Assembly: GCA_000467935.1 (NCBI GenBank) | Contig: KI259821.1 | Coordinates: 104,904-168,903 of the forward strand | Direction of reading: 5' to 3' | Source: Peptostreptococcaceae bacterium oral taxon 113 str. W5053 | Lineage (GTDB): Bacteria > Bacillota > Clostridia > Tissierellales > Peptoniphilaceae | Length of the DNA stretch: 64,000 bases | In this document: one piece after another, positions 35,917-45,700 of the stretch | Layout of the letters: each line of letters starts with the position of its first letter | Position numbering within the stretch: position 1 is the stretch's first letter | Notes under the pieces: generated by a model | Told to the model about the DNA's origin: nothing | What the model saw: the letters and a program-made list of their open reading frames with translations, nothing else | The model's database searches: none | Made by a program: the position numbers and the translations under genes

Positions 35917-36910
35917 AGGTATCACGCAACCTTTTCATAACTTCTTCCGCCGGCATTCCCGTCAATCTTCCGGCCAGTAGAATACGCAGATTTCGAACCT
36001 CCAGTTCTTTGGTTAACAGAAAATTGAATATAACCTCCGCTCCATACGTTTGTCTCCTGGCACTTTCCATCAGATTTGCCTGATAGTCTTCCATCGCTTT
36101 GTCAAAAGTATTTAAATGACCTGTCTCTTCGTATTTTTTCAATCCCTTTTTTAAATACTCTCCAACGGGATGCTGTTGTAGACTTTTTACAAGTTCCGGA
36201 ATCGGCATATGATAAATTCCTTTAAAATCATGGAGAGAGATATGTCCTCCTTCAAATAACGCCGAGTCTTTTCCTCCCATTTCCAACCCCTGTTTTTTAA
36301 TCCGAAAGACTGTTTTAACATTGGTAAAATCAATGGAATTATAAACATAATCTGCCATTTTGGTTCCCTCGACTTTTTTAGCCAATTCTTTTAAATATTG
36401 AAAATAGAATTGATCAAATAATAAGCCTACTCTGTGCGGATCCTTGTTTTTTTCATAATCTGCCAAAATCTCCATTGCAGATTTCCCAAAAAAATCATTT
36501 TTCAGAGAAAACATTCCTCTTTCAAACTCTTTTTCAAATTCTTCCATATTTAAAATTCCAATTGGCGAATATAATGCAGATAAGTCTTCTTTTTTAATCT
36601 GTGATTTTACAAATACTTTAAGATTATGAACACTGTACTTCGCACTTAAAATCTGGATAAATTCTCTAGAGGGAGTAAAGCTTTCCACTTCTTTATAGGT
36701 TTCGCTTAATGTAGCTGTTAACATACTTTCATAATCCTGATGACTTTTCATGACATCCATATGTTTCCCATAATCCGTATCACGAAGAGAGAACAAAGCC
36801 GCATCATAATCTTTTGCATTTGCAATCGATTGTAATTGTTCTCTTTTTAATAATTTTCGCTCCAAACCCCGAACCATGGTGGAACTTTGAATGAAATCAC
36901 CGACAATCAT
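35909..36910 (-). CDS. ntpC: V-type ATP synthase subunit C
   Basis: A 333-residue helical subunit (C/d type) that links the rotor ring to the central stalk. Recognisable pieces are MVRGLERKLLKREQL near the start, FVKSQIKKEDLSALYSPIG near 117-135, and the C-terminal EVRNLRILLAGRLTGMPAEEV. The ATG follows AAGGAGG. It lies four bases after the subunit E gene. The third functional piece of the V-ATPase core is thus present and intact. Confidence 0.92.
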   Translation of the reverse strand: MIVGDFIQSSTMVRGLERKLLKREQLQSIANAKDYDAALFSLRDTDYGKHMDVMKSHQDYESMLTATLSETYKEVESFTPSREFIQILSAKYSVHNLKVFVKSQIKKEDLSALYSPIGILNMEEFEKEFERGMFSLKNDFFGKSAMEILADYEKNKDPHRVGLLFDQFYFQYLKELAKKVEGTKMADYVYNSIDFTNVKTVFRIKKQGLEMGGKDSALFEGGHISLHDFKGIYHMPIPELVKSLQQHPVGEYLKKGLKKYEETGHLNTFDKAMEDYQANLMESARRQTYGAEVIFNFLLTKELEVRNLRILLAGRLTGMPAEEVMKRLRDTYV

Positions 36911-36913
36911 CGT

Positions 36914-37471
36914 TCACACCTCCTTGGAAGAAAACAAAAACTCTGCAATCTCTCCTTCAATATCCTCACGCTTTGCATCCACAAATATGGAATAATCATA
37001 ATTGTATACTACATTTCCTTGAATTAACTTAAATCCAGAGGATAGACTTTCATCAAATTTAACATTTAATTTTTGAAGATTTAAATCATCTTCATATCTT
37101 TTGGGTAAAATCAACTCCCATTCTCCATCCGGTAACTCTTCTTTTGCTTTTTCAATATCCTTTATGATACTATCCGCCGGATAAGCTTTGAAATCATCTT
37201 TTGCCAAAGAAAAAACTCGATCTAATATTCCCTGTTTTGCCATTAAGATTTCATTTCGAATTTTATTTTTTTCTCCGGCAATCAGGCGATTGACTATATT
37301 TTTTCCTTCTTCTTCAGCTTTTCTTATCGCCTGCTCCCGTTGATTATCAACCTTAATTCTTTGTGCTTCCAGGATTTTTTGTGCCTCTTCCCTCGCCTGA
37401 TTTAGGATAGTTTCTCTCTTTGCTTCCGCTTCACCTGTAATTTTCTTTAAGATATTATCCAAATTAGACAT
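36914..37471 (-). CDS. ntpE: V-type ATP synthase subunit E
   Basis: A peripheral-stalk subunit of 185 residues. A long N-terminal helix rich in Ala, Glu and Lys (about 5-80, with ITGEAEAKRETILNQAREEA) pairs with the H/G-type subunit, and a C-terminal globular domain (about 100-185) caps the A3B3 head. RBS AAGGAG precedes ATG. It sits 12 bases after ntpK. Sequence conservation of this family is low; placement in the operon makes the call firm. Confidence 0.92.
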   Translation of the reverse strand: MSNLDNILKKITGEAEAKRETILNQAREEAQKILEAQRIKVDNQREQAIRKAEEEGKNIVNRLIAGEKNKIRNEILMAKQGILDRVFSLAKDDFKAYPADSIIKDIEKAKEELPDGEWELILPKRYEDDLNLQKLNVKFDESLSSGFKLIQGNVVYNYDYSIFVDAKREDIEGEIAEFLFSSKEV

Positions 37472-37483
37472 TCCACCAACTCC

Positions 37484-37963
37484 TTATGCCGGAATTCTGG
37501 TCAAAAGAATGATAGACATTACGAATGCAAGAATTGCGTATGTTTCAACCATTACCGCATAAATAACTCCCTTAATTAATTGAGGTTCATTTTTTATCAA
37601 GATATTAATCCCTGCAACAGCCACTTTTGCTTGAGCGGGTGCAGAGGTCAATCCCACAATACCGACCGGCAAGCCTGCAGCAAAAAACATAAGACCTTGT
37701 TGTAAGGACATGTCTCCGGTTAAACGAAGAACAATTAATAAGCCGATTACTAAGCCGTATAAACCTTGTGTACCGGGTAACAATTGAAATAGAAGCGTCT
37801 TTGCAAATTTATTCGGTTCATCAATAACAACGCCGGCAGCTGCCTCTCCGGCCATTCCTACTCCTCGTGCAGAGCCTGTCCCGGCTAAAATTACCGCTAA
37901 AGCCGCACCTAAAATTCCAAAAAACATCCCTCCGTTTTTAACGAAAAAATCCATCACTGTCAT
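37484..37963 (-). CDS. ntpK: V-type ATP synthase subunit K, sodium-type rotor ring
   Basis: A 159-residue, four-helix proteolipid (duplicated hairpin) that forms the membrane rotor. The Na+ site of Enterococcus hirae NtpK (L61, T64, Q65, Q110, E139) is matched residue for residue one position later: L62, T65 and Q66 in LLPGTQGLYG, Q111 in APAQAKVAVAG, and E140 in VMVETYAIL. Only the second hairpin carries the ion-binding Glu, as in other V-type rings. Sodium coupling is therefore strongly suggested. Confidence 0.96.
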   Translation of the reverse strand: MTVMDFFVKNGGMFFGILGAALAVILAGTGSARGVGMAGEAAAGVVIDEPNKFAKTLLFQLLPGTQGLYGLVIGLLIVLRLTGDMSLQQGLMFFAAGLPVGIVGLTSAPAQAKVAVAGINILIKNEPQLIKGVIYAVMVETYAILAFVMSIILLTRIPA

Positions 37964-37978
37964 CGTAAATCCTCCTCT

Positions 37979-39898
37979 TTAATCTTTTATTCGAATATAT
38001 TTCGGGTTGGATTGAAATGGTTCAAAAGCTTCCCCTCCACCCTCGTAAAATTTTCCAAAATACTCTACATAAGTCAATCGTGCAGTATGCACATATGCAG
38101 ACAATACACTTAAGAAAATGTTAAATGCATGGAACACAATAAACACAATAATCCCCACTACTTTTCCTACGGTACTATTCCACATCATTCCGACAATCAT
38201 GTTGACGGCTAAACCGATAAATCCGCCGGCCAATCCCAAAGCCATTAAACGGGTATAAGATACAAAGTCCCCGATATAACCCGAGATATTGTAAAGGGAA
38301 TATAAACCCCCTACCAGTTTTGAAAAAATACTCTTTCCTTCTCTTCCTCCGGTTAATACAATTCCTATCATCCCGGTAATCATAATTATTTTGGAAATTA
38401 ATTTCATCGTATTTGAAAATTTTGCCATTCCGCTTACGAGAAGAAGGATTCCTCCTCCTATAGCCATATACCAGAAAAATACATCATAAATCGCATCTTT
38501 CCAATGACCGTCTCGAATCCTCATATAGGCTTGAATACCAAGACCTGCAAATAGCTGAATGAAACCGAAAAGCAAGGATAATATCAACAGCTGTGTTATA
38601 TCTCTCGAAGTGTCAAAAACAGCCGGGATCTTTATCAGCCCGCCAAAGAAAGATCCGTAAAGCACACCCCAAATCATTACACTAAAACTCAACAAAAATA
38701 AAAACTTTACAAAACGTTTATTATTGGGAAATATGCTTTTACTTTTTAATAAAAATATAGTCAAACCCAACAGAATTAAACCATATCCCAAATCTCCCGC
38801 CATCATTCCAAAGAAAATCCAATAAAAAGGAGCCAAAAGCGGTGTGGGATCAATTTCATTGTATTTCGGAACTGCATAAAGATATGTCAAATCTATAAAT
38901 TGTTCAGAAAATTTATCATTCTTCAACATTGTGGGAACTTGAGGATCATCCTTCTTCGCTTCATGACTCTCCCAATAATACTCCGAACCAAAGTTGAATT
39001 GAAGCAATTCTTCCAACGCCTCTTTCTTGTCGGTAGGCACATATCCCTTAAAAATATCCACATGCTCTGATTGAAGAATTTTTTCCTTTGCTTTTTTGCG
39101 AGATTCTTCATTGCGTAAATACTCATAGCGCAATTCCATTTCAGATAAGAATTTTGACGCTTCTATTAATTCGTTGTGAATCCCTGAAATTCTTTGTTGT
39201 TTTATACTTATCTCTTCGTCAATGATTTGCATTTCTTCTTTTACGGTTTTCTGTCCATCCAATTCCACTTCAGTAAAACCATATTTTTTAAGAACTTCTT
39301 CTACTTCTTCACTTTCTTCATTAAGATAAACGATGGATAGGTTTAATAGACTTCTCCCGGAAGTTAATACCTGCGCATGGGCAAAATTCAACTTTTCAAA
39401 TTCTTTCATCAATGCATCTCTATGCATGCCCCGAATTGTTCCCAAACACATCTTACTCGTCTTTGCTTGATGAAGTTCATTCAAAGGCAATTGTAAATTC
39501 TTCCATGGATCCAATTCTTTCTTTTGCCCTTGAAAATTGAGAACATCCTGCCGCAACATTTCTCTTTCTTTCCAAAGTTCCTCAACCTTTTCCCGCAATC
39601 GAGTTAAATCTGTAGAGAATCCTTTCCGTATCAACTCTTCATAACTCATCTGCCTCATTAAAACTTCTTTATCTCCTTGCCCCGTTTCTTCTTTCAGTAA
39701 AGAAATAACGCGAGCAAGATTTTGAATATCTTTTGAGAGAGCAGTAAGTTCTTTTTGATGGTTCTCAATACGAAAATCTTCTTGAATTGTCTGCTTTGCA
39801 AAATGCACGTCATTGAATTTTTGCAATAAAGACAATACTCTTTCTCGATCTGAATGATAAGTGAACAAAGTAAATTTTGTCATGTTCACAATTGCCAT
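37979..39898 (-). CDS. ntpI: V-type ATP synthase subunit I (stator a-subunit)
   Basis: A 639-residue stator. The cytosolic N-terminal half (about 1-330) has long coiled-coil segments and contacts the peripheral stalks. The C-terminal half has about eight membrane helices, including APFYWIFFGMMAGDLGYGLI and the conserved FVSYTRLMALGLAGGFIGLA (its Arg is the ion-channel residue), and ends in HTARLTYVEYFGKFYEGGGE. It lies between the H/G subunit and ntpK genes, one base from the former. Confidence 0.96.
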   Translation of the reverse strand: MAIVNMTKFTLFTYHSDRERVLSLLQKFNDVHFAKQTIQEDFRIENHQKELTALSKDIQNLARVISLLKEETGQGDKEVLMRQMSYEELIRKGFSTDLTRLREKVEELWKEREMLRQDVLNFQGQKKELDPWKNLQLPLNELHQAKTSKMCLGTIRGMHRDALMKEFEKLNFAHAQVLTSGRSLLNLSIVYLNEESEEVEEVLKKYGFTEVELDGQKTVKEEMQIIDEEISIKQQRISGIHNELIEASKFLSEMELRYEYLRNEESRKKAKEKILQSEHVDIFKGYVPTDKKEALEELLQFNFGSEYYWESHEAKKDDPQVPTMLKNDKFSEQFIDLTYLYAVPKYNEIDPTPLLAPFYWIFFGMMAGDLGYGLILLGLTIFLLKSKSIFPNNKRFVKFLFLLSFSVMIWGVLYGSFFGGLIKIPAVFDTSRDITQLLILSLLFGFIQLFAGLGIQAYMRIRDGHWKDAIYDVFFWYMAIGGGILLLVSGMAKFSNTMKLISKIIMITGMIGIVLTGGREGKSIFSKLVGGLYSLYNISGYIGDFVSYTRLMALGLAGGFIGLAVNMIVGMMWNSTVGKVVGIIVFIVFHAFNIFLSVLSAYVHTARLTYVEYFGKFYEGGGEAFEPFQSNPKYIRIKD

Positions 39899-39899
39899 C

Positions 39900-40211
39900 T
39901 TAATTCACGACCCTTTCTTTAACCATTTCCACCGCCTTATTTATTGCATCTTCTCCAACAGACAGAACTACTTTCTTCTTTCGCATCCCATCCTCAATCA
40001 AAGATTTGACAGCAGCTCGTGCATTGAGTTTTGCTTCAATTAAAATATTTTGAACCTCTCTTTTCATTTTTACAGCTCCGGAAATATCCATCTCCTTTGC
40101 TTTTTCCTTTGCCTCAAGCAAAATTTGCTGTGCTTCCGCTTCCGCGTTTTTAAGCAACTCCTCTGCATTCTTTTCTGCTTCATAAACCATTTTTAATGCA
40201 TCGCCCTCCAT
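39900..40211 (-). CDS. V-type ATP synthase subunit H/G (NtpF-type peripheral stalk)
   Basis: A 103-residue protein that is nearly one long amphipathic helix rich in Ala, Glu and Lys (about 5-75), the partner of subunit E in the peripheral stalk. It is the first gene of the operon, as ntpF is in Enterococcus. RBS GGAGGTG precedes ATG. A promoter lies at 40250-40278. Weak sequence conservation is normal for this subunit. Confidence 0.88.
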   Translation of the reverse strand: MEGDALKMVYEAEKNAEELLKNAEAEAQQILLEAKEKAKEMDISGAVKMKREVQNILIEAKLNARAAVKSLIEDGMRKKKVVLSVGEDAINKAVEMVKERVVN

Positions 40212-40249
40212 AATTCACCTCCTCATACTCTAGATTATATCTTCTATAT

Positions 40250-40278
40250 ATTATATTAAGAACCCCTACAAACAACAA
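40250..40278 (-). promoter_or_regulatory. Promoter of the V-ATPase operon
   Basis: Minus strand TTGTTG (40278-40273), 17-base spacer, TATAAT (40255-40250). The -35 box abuts the end of the upstream phosphatase gene. A further TATAAT about 18 bases downstream could be an alternative -10. Confidence 0.65.
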
Positions 40279-40279
40279 G

Positions 40280-40879
40280 CTAATATACTCTCTTCTCTAA
40301 AAAAATTTGACGAATTTGATGATTCACCACCTCAAAAAGGGTTAAACTGGCGCCTTTGACAATATGAACCGGAGTGTCCATTTCCCGCATTTGTTTCCCT
40401 CGTAAAATCTCCATCAAAAATGCCAGTGTCATCCCATGGCTGACAATTAAAAGAGAGTCTTCTTTTCCTTCTAAAAGATCATATATAAAAGCATCACACC
40501 GTTTATATAAATCTTTAAAATTTTCTCCGCCGGGTACACTAAATCTTTCTATATTTTCCCAGTACATTTGATATGTTTGAGGATAGTCTCTTTGAACTTC
40601 TATTAAATCTTTGCCTTCCCAAACACCCATATTCATTTCGGATAAACGTCCATCGACTTCTATGGGAATTTTTCGCGTTCCTATAATTAAATTTGCGGTA
40701 TCTTTTGCCCTTTTCAAGGGAGAAACCACAATCCTATCCAAAGGAATCTTTTCTAAATATATCCCCAGTTTTTTAGCATCAGCGATTCCTTTTTCCGTTA
40801 ATGGAGAATCCATGGTTCCTTGAAACCTTTTCTCTTTATTCCACTGAGTTTGTCCATGACGAGTCAAATAAATTTTCAT
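40280..40879 (-). CDS. Histidine phosphatase family protein (phosphoglycerate mutase-like)
   Basis: A 199-residue member of the histidine phosphatase superfamily. The catalytic RHG motif is LTRHGQTQWN (5-14). A second phosphate-pocket Arg is in VVSPLKRAKDTA, the acid/base Glu in LSEMNMGVWEG, and the second His in IVSHGMTLAFL. It is in the size range of CobC/GpmB-type phosphatases, not of a glycolytic mutase. It overlaps the sirtuin gene by four bases (ATGA) and ends the NUDIX-GNAT-sirtuin run. Substrate unknown. Confidence 0.88.
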   Translation of the reverse strand: MKIYLTRHGQTQWNKEKRFQGTMDSPLTEKGIADAKKLGIYLEKIPLDRIVVSPLKRAKDTANLIIGTRKIPIEVDGRLSEMNMGVWEGKDLIEVQRDYPQTYQMYWENIERFSVPGGENFKDLYKRCDAFIYDLLEGKEDSLLIVSHGMTLAFLMEILRGKQMREMDTPVHIVKGASLTLFEVVNHQIRQIFLEKRVY

Positions 40880-41607
40880 AATTCCTTCACCAACTCATCC
40901 ATGACTTCATTCAAGTCATCATGAATTACATAATCAGCCATCTCATCCTTTGAAGTATGATCTCGATTGATAATCATCAATTTATTCCCTCGATAATATC
41001 GAAGAAAACTTGCTGCAGGATATACCACCAGAGAAGTTCCGGCTACAATCAACACCTCACATTTAGAAATCATTTCGGCCGCTTTTTGCATAATATCCAT
41101 ATTTAAAGACTCTCCATAAAGTACTACATCCGGTCGAATAAAACCTCCGCATTGATCACAAATACTCATCCCTTCCTCTTTCATAACCTCTTCCAAAGTA
41201 TAAGATTTATGACAGGAAGTACAATAATAATCCCTTAAGTTCCCATGTAATTCTAAAACTTTTTTGGAACCGGCCATCTGATGCAGACTGTCAATGTTTT
41301 GTGTAATAACAGCTTTAAGCTTCCCAAGACGTTCCAATTTTGCTAATGCAAGATGTGCTTTATTCGGTTTCGCCTCCGGATAAATCAAATGTTCCTTGTA
41401 ATAATGAGAAAATTCTTCCGGATTTCTTTCTAAAAACTCATGACTTAACATATATTCCGGAGAATAATTATTCTTATTCTTTTGATTATATAAGCCCGTT
41501 GCACTTCGAAAATCCGGAATGCCGCTGGCCGTGGATACACCCGCTCCGCCAAAAAATACGATATTGTCACTTTCTTGAATGATCGTCTTCATCTTGTCTA
41601 TAATCAT
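40876..41607 (-). CDS. cobB: NAD-dependent protein deacylase, Sir2 family
   Basis: A sirtuin of 243 residues. The NAD site is GGAGVSTASGIPDFRSATG (20-38). QNIDSLHQMAGS follows at 103-114, catalytic H121 in ELHGN, and the structural zinc cysteines C129, C132, C150 and C153. It removes acyl groups from lysines and makes nicotinamide and O-acyl-ADP-ribose. RBS AGGAGTGGG precedes the ATG at 41607, which lies 41 bases inside the end of the GNAT acetyltransferase gene. That tight pairing suggests a linked acetylation and deacetylation function (inference). Confidence 0.93.
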   Translation of the reverse strand: MIIDKMKTIIQESDNIVFFGGAGVSTASGIPDFRSATGLYNQKNKNNYSPEYMLSHEFLERNPEEFSHYYKEHLIYPEAKPNKAHLALAKLERLGKLKAVITQNIDSLHQMAGSKKVLELHGNLRDYYCTSCHKSYTLEEVMKEEGMSICDQCGGFIRPDVVLYGESLNMDIMQKAAEMISKCEVLIVAGTSLVVYPAASFLRYYRGNKLMIINRDHTSKDEMADYVIHDDLNEVMDELVKEL

Positions 41608-42145
41608 TTTCCCACTCCTTTCTGGTGTATTTAAAATGCTGAACGTGAATATAATTTTTATGAACCCGTGCTCCGTTTTTCTTCATCCCTTTTTTTACAA
41701 GACCTGCCCGCAAAGCCAAATTTTGAGCTTTTTGATTATGGATATCCGTTCGTATACAAAGTTCATCCACATCAAAATAATCAAAGACAAGATTTATAAA
41801 ATGTTTCAATGCTTTGGTCATCACTCCTCTGCCTGAATAGTCCCGATCAATCCAATAACCAATTTCACCACTTTTTTCAGACTCTACATTCGACAGCATT
41901 TGAAAACTAATCATACCGATTAATTCATTTTCCTGAAATACTCCGGTTTCCACTCCTTGCTTGGAACGATAATCTGCCGCTGCAGACAAAATTTGTAATC
42001 GTAAATGTTTTTCGGAAAGACACTCCATTTCATTGATCCAAGGCCAAAGGTGATTACGGTTATAAAGCATCCGTCGAAATAGTTCTTCCGCATCCTTTTC
42101 TTCCAAGATGCGAAGAAAAATTTTATCGTCCATTTGATTTTTCAT
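41567..42145 (-). CDS. GNAT N-acetyltransferase (RimJ/RimL-like)
   Basis: A 192-residue GNAT enzyme. The acetyl-CoA loop region is IDRDYSGRGVMTKALKHFI (about 100-118), preceded by the beta4 strand EKSGEIGYWID. The RimL-like final part is NLALRAGLVKKGMKKNGARVHKNY. Substrates may be protein N-termini or small amines. I start at the ATG at 42145, which overlaps the NUDIX stop as ATGA, so translation is coupled; longer frames have no advantage. It overlaps the sirtuin gene at its 3' end. Confidence 0.87.
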   Translation of the reverse strand: MKNQMDDKIFLRILEEKDAEELFRRMLYNRNHLWPWINEMECLSEKHLRLQILSAAADYRSKQGVETGVFQENELIGMISFQMLSNVESEKSGEIGYWIDRDYSGRGVMTKALKHFINLVFDYFDVDELCIRTDIHNQKAQNLALRAGLVKKGMKKNGARVHKNYIHVQHFKYTRKEWENDYRQDEDDHSRK

Positions 42146-42612
42146 AACGAGCTGCAAATAAAAGAGATTTCAGCCGTTTTGTTTTCATGATAAACACAAA
42201 TAGCCTCCTTCACTTTTTCTTCTGCTATAACCCGATAATAAACGTCAAAATAATCCGCTTTTCCTTCCGCCTTCAAAAAATCCCCTTCCTTCATCCAAAA
42301 AACCTTTCCTTCATGAGTTGATTCCAAAAGCTCTCCCGAAAATTTACAAGTGTCAAAAAGAAAAACCAATTCTCTATCCTCCCGATGGGGAAATACCCAG
42401 GTTAAAGTTCCACAATATTTTAAATCCTCAACCATTAGACCCGTTTCCTCTTTAACTTCTCGAAGACACGCTGCATACAAACTCTCGTGACCCTGAACTT
42501 TTCCTCCGGGAAAAGTTAAGCCTTCCCAACCTACTTTCTTCACCTTATCCAATACCACCACATTCCCGTTTTCATCTCGTATCCTGCAAAAATTCATCAA
42601 TTTAACTTCCAT
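42142..42612 (-). CDS. NUDIX hydrolase, MutT/8-oxo-dGTP diphosphatase-like
   Basis: A 156-residue NUDIX enzyme. The Nudix box (residues 37-59) is complete: GX5E with E43, then REVKEETGL at 51-59, giving the REUXEEXGU metal site. The first strand MEVKLMNFCRIRDENG and FPGG before the box fit the MutT/YtkD-type group that cleans oxidised nucleotides. The ATG at 42612 follows AAGAGGTG; a frame start 18 bases earlier is too close to the RBS. First gene of a four-gene overlapping run. Confidence 0.87.
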   Translation of the reverse strand: MEVKLMNFCRIRDENGNVVVLDKVKKVGWEGLTFPGGKVQGHESLYAACLREVKEETGLMVEDLKYCGTLTWVFPHREDRELVFLFDTCKFSGELLESTHEGKVFWMKEGDFLKAEGKADYFDVYYRVIAEEKVKEAICVYHENKTAEISFICSSL

Positions 42613-42699
42613 AATCGCACCTCTTAACAAGTATACCCTAAAGAATTAAAGGAAATCGTGTCTTATATAAAAGACATTCATCAAAATAGAATAAAACAA

Positions 42700-42738
42700 A
42701 AAAAGCTGAGGACTCTTCTTGCAAACAAGACCTCAGCT
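42700..42738 (-). terminator. Terminator after ileS
   Basis: Stem AGCTGAGG (42704-42711) and CCTCAGCT (42731-42738) with an inner CTTG/CAAG hairpin, followed on the minus strand by seven T. Confidence 0.8.
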
Positions 42739-42748
42739 CGTCAACTTT

Positions 42749-45700
42749 TTATGGCAATAAAATTTCAAAGCAAATCGATTTTCCGTTTAAATCCGTCTGA
42801 TTTTTATCCGTTTTTCCAGAGTTCAATTCGACAGCCAACGTTTCCGCCATAATAAATTCCTTCCACTCTTCCAAAGCAGAAGTAAGTCCCTCTTCTCCCT
42901 GATAGCGAATATGAATTTTGTCCGCCAAATTCAAATTCAATTGTTTCCGCATCTGTTGAATTTTAGAAATAAATTCTCTTGCATATCCTTCTTTGATTAA
43001 ATCCTCTGTAAGTTGCGTGTTCAAAACAACAAAAACACCTTCACTCATTTCCACATCAAATCCTTCTTTAGCGGTAATCGTAGATAATACATAATCTTTT
43101 TGGATTTCCACATCTTCATCGCCTAATTTCAAAGTCAGATTTCCCTCTTCCAATCGTTCCAAAAATTCTTTTGCCTTTTCCTGAGTCAAAATTTTGCCGA
43201 AAAGCCCGATCTTTTTACCTAACACAGGTCCTGCAACGGGAAAATTCGGTTTTAAACTGTAGTTCATGAAATCACTTAAATTTTTTTTAAAGAGAACTTC
43301 TTTAAGATTAAGTTCTTCTATAATCAAATCCGTTAAATCTCCAATCATCTCTTCGTATTTTCCGTCAATAACAATATTTTGAAGAGCTTGACGAACTTTT
43401 ATTTGAGCTTTTTCACGAGCGGCACGTCCCAAAGTTACAATTTGTTGAACTAAAGACATTTTTTCTTCCAAAGCATTCTCAAAGCAGGTTTCGTCAACTT
43501 CAGGATAACTTTCCAAATGGACACTTTCCCCACCAACCAAGTTTTGATACAATTCCTCGGCAATAAAGGGTGTCATCGGCGCAATCAATTTGGAAAGTCC
43601 GACCAATAATTCATATGTCGTGTTATAGACAGCCTTTTTATCTTCATCTACTTTTTCCGCCCAAAAACGACGACGATTACGTCTGATATACCAATTGGAA
43701 AAATCTTCAATCACAAAATCCGAAATATTCCTTGCAATTTTAGATAATTCATAAGTTTTCATATCTTCTTCAATTTGTTCAATTAAATGATGATATTTGG
43801 ATAAAATCCAACGATCTATCTCCGGTCTCTCTTTGATCGGAACAAAAAATTCTCTTGGATTGATTTCATCGGTATTGGCATATAAAGAAAAGAAATTGTA
43901 AATATTGCGAATAGAGCGGAAAAATTTGCTTTCCACTTCACGTAATCCTTCCTCGTCAAATTTAGTCGGTTGCCAAGGCGGTGAAACATAGAGTAAATAG
44001 AATCTCAATGTATCCGCGCCGTATTGATCAAACATTTGGAAGGGATTGACCGTATTCCCTCTGGATTTGGACATTTTCTTCCCGTCTTTATCTAAAACCA
44101 AGTCATTGACCAATACATTTCGATAAGGAGCTCTGCCGGTCATAAATACGGAAATCGCCATCAATGAATGGAACCATCCTCGAGTCTGATCGACCCCTTC
44201 ACAAATGAAGTCCGCCGGGAATAATGTATCAAAATCATCTTTGTGCTCAAAAGGATAATGCCACTGGGCAAAAGGCATGGAGCCGGAATCGAACCAGACA
44301 TCAATGACATCTTTTTCTCTGGTCATTTTCCCATGACAATGAGGACATTCCAAATGCACATCATCAACATAGGGACGATGCAAATCAATGCTCTCGTCAA
44401 TCTCTTCGATAGCTTTTTCCACCAATTCTTTTCTGGAGCCTATGCTCTCCGTATGACCGCATTTTTCACAACACCAAATATTAAGAGGCGTTCCCCAATA
44501 TCTGCTGCGGGACAATGCCCAGTCCTTAATGTTCTCAAGCCAGTTTCCAAAACGCTTTTCTCCAATATAATCCGGATGCCAATTGACTTTTTGATTTTCC
44601 GAAACCAATCGTTCTTTGACTTTAGTCTCTTCAATATACCAAGACGGATTTGCATAATAAATTAATGGTGTATCGCATCTCCAACAATGGGGATAATTAT
44701 GTTCCATCCTTTGTTTGCGATAGATTTGTCCTCGTTCATCCAAATAATTGATGACCATAGGATCCGCATCCATAACAAATATGCCTTTCCATGGAGTTTC
44801 GGTAAACTTTCCTTCCCCATCCACCGGTTTTAACACCGGTAATCCGTAACGAACCCCTGTATTATAGTCGTCTTCTCCAAAACCCGGAGCCGTGTGGACA
44901 ATTCCGGTACCGTCTTCCATAGTAACATAATCGGCAGTGGTGACAAAAAAGGCTTTTTTATCCGGTTCAATGAAAGGAAGTAATTGTTCGTATTCTTGAT
45001 ATTCCAAATCTTTTCCCTTCATATGTTCTACAATTTCATACTCCCCTTCCAATACTTTAGAAACCAATGCTTCCGCCAAATAATAGAAGGATTCTCCTTG
45101 TTTTACTTTAACATATTCCGCATCGGCGTGTACGGTTAAGGCGACATTGGAAGGCAAAGTCCAAGGTGTTGTGGTCCAAGCCAGAAAATACTCATTCTGC
45201 GTATTTTTCTTTTTAAAACGTGCCACCACGGTACGCGTTTTAATCATTTTATAGCCCAAAGCAACTTCATGAGAAGCAAGACCCGTTCCGCAACGGGGGC
45301 AATAAGGCAAAATCTTATGACCTTCATAAATCATATCGTCTTTATTTAATTTATCTAAAATATGCCATACGCTCTCAATATAATTATTGTCCAAAGTAAT
45401 ATACGGATGATCCATATCTACCAAATAGGCCATACGGCGAGTCATTTCCCTCCACTCTTTTTCATAGACAAAAACGGACTCCCTACATTTTTTGTTAAAA
45501 GCTTCCACCCCGTACTCTTCAATTTCTTGTTTACTCTCAAGCCCCAATTCTTTTTCCACACCAATTTCAACGGGAAGACCATGTGTATCCCAACCCGCTT
45601 TGCGCTTCACCTGATACCCTTTCATGGTATAATAACGGCAATTCAAATCTTTTAAAGTACGAGCTAACACATGATGAATGCCCGGATGCCCGTTGGCGGT

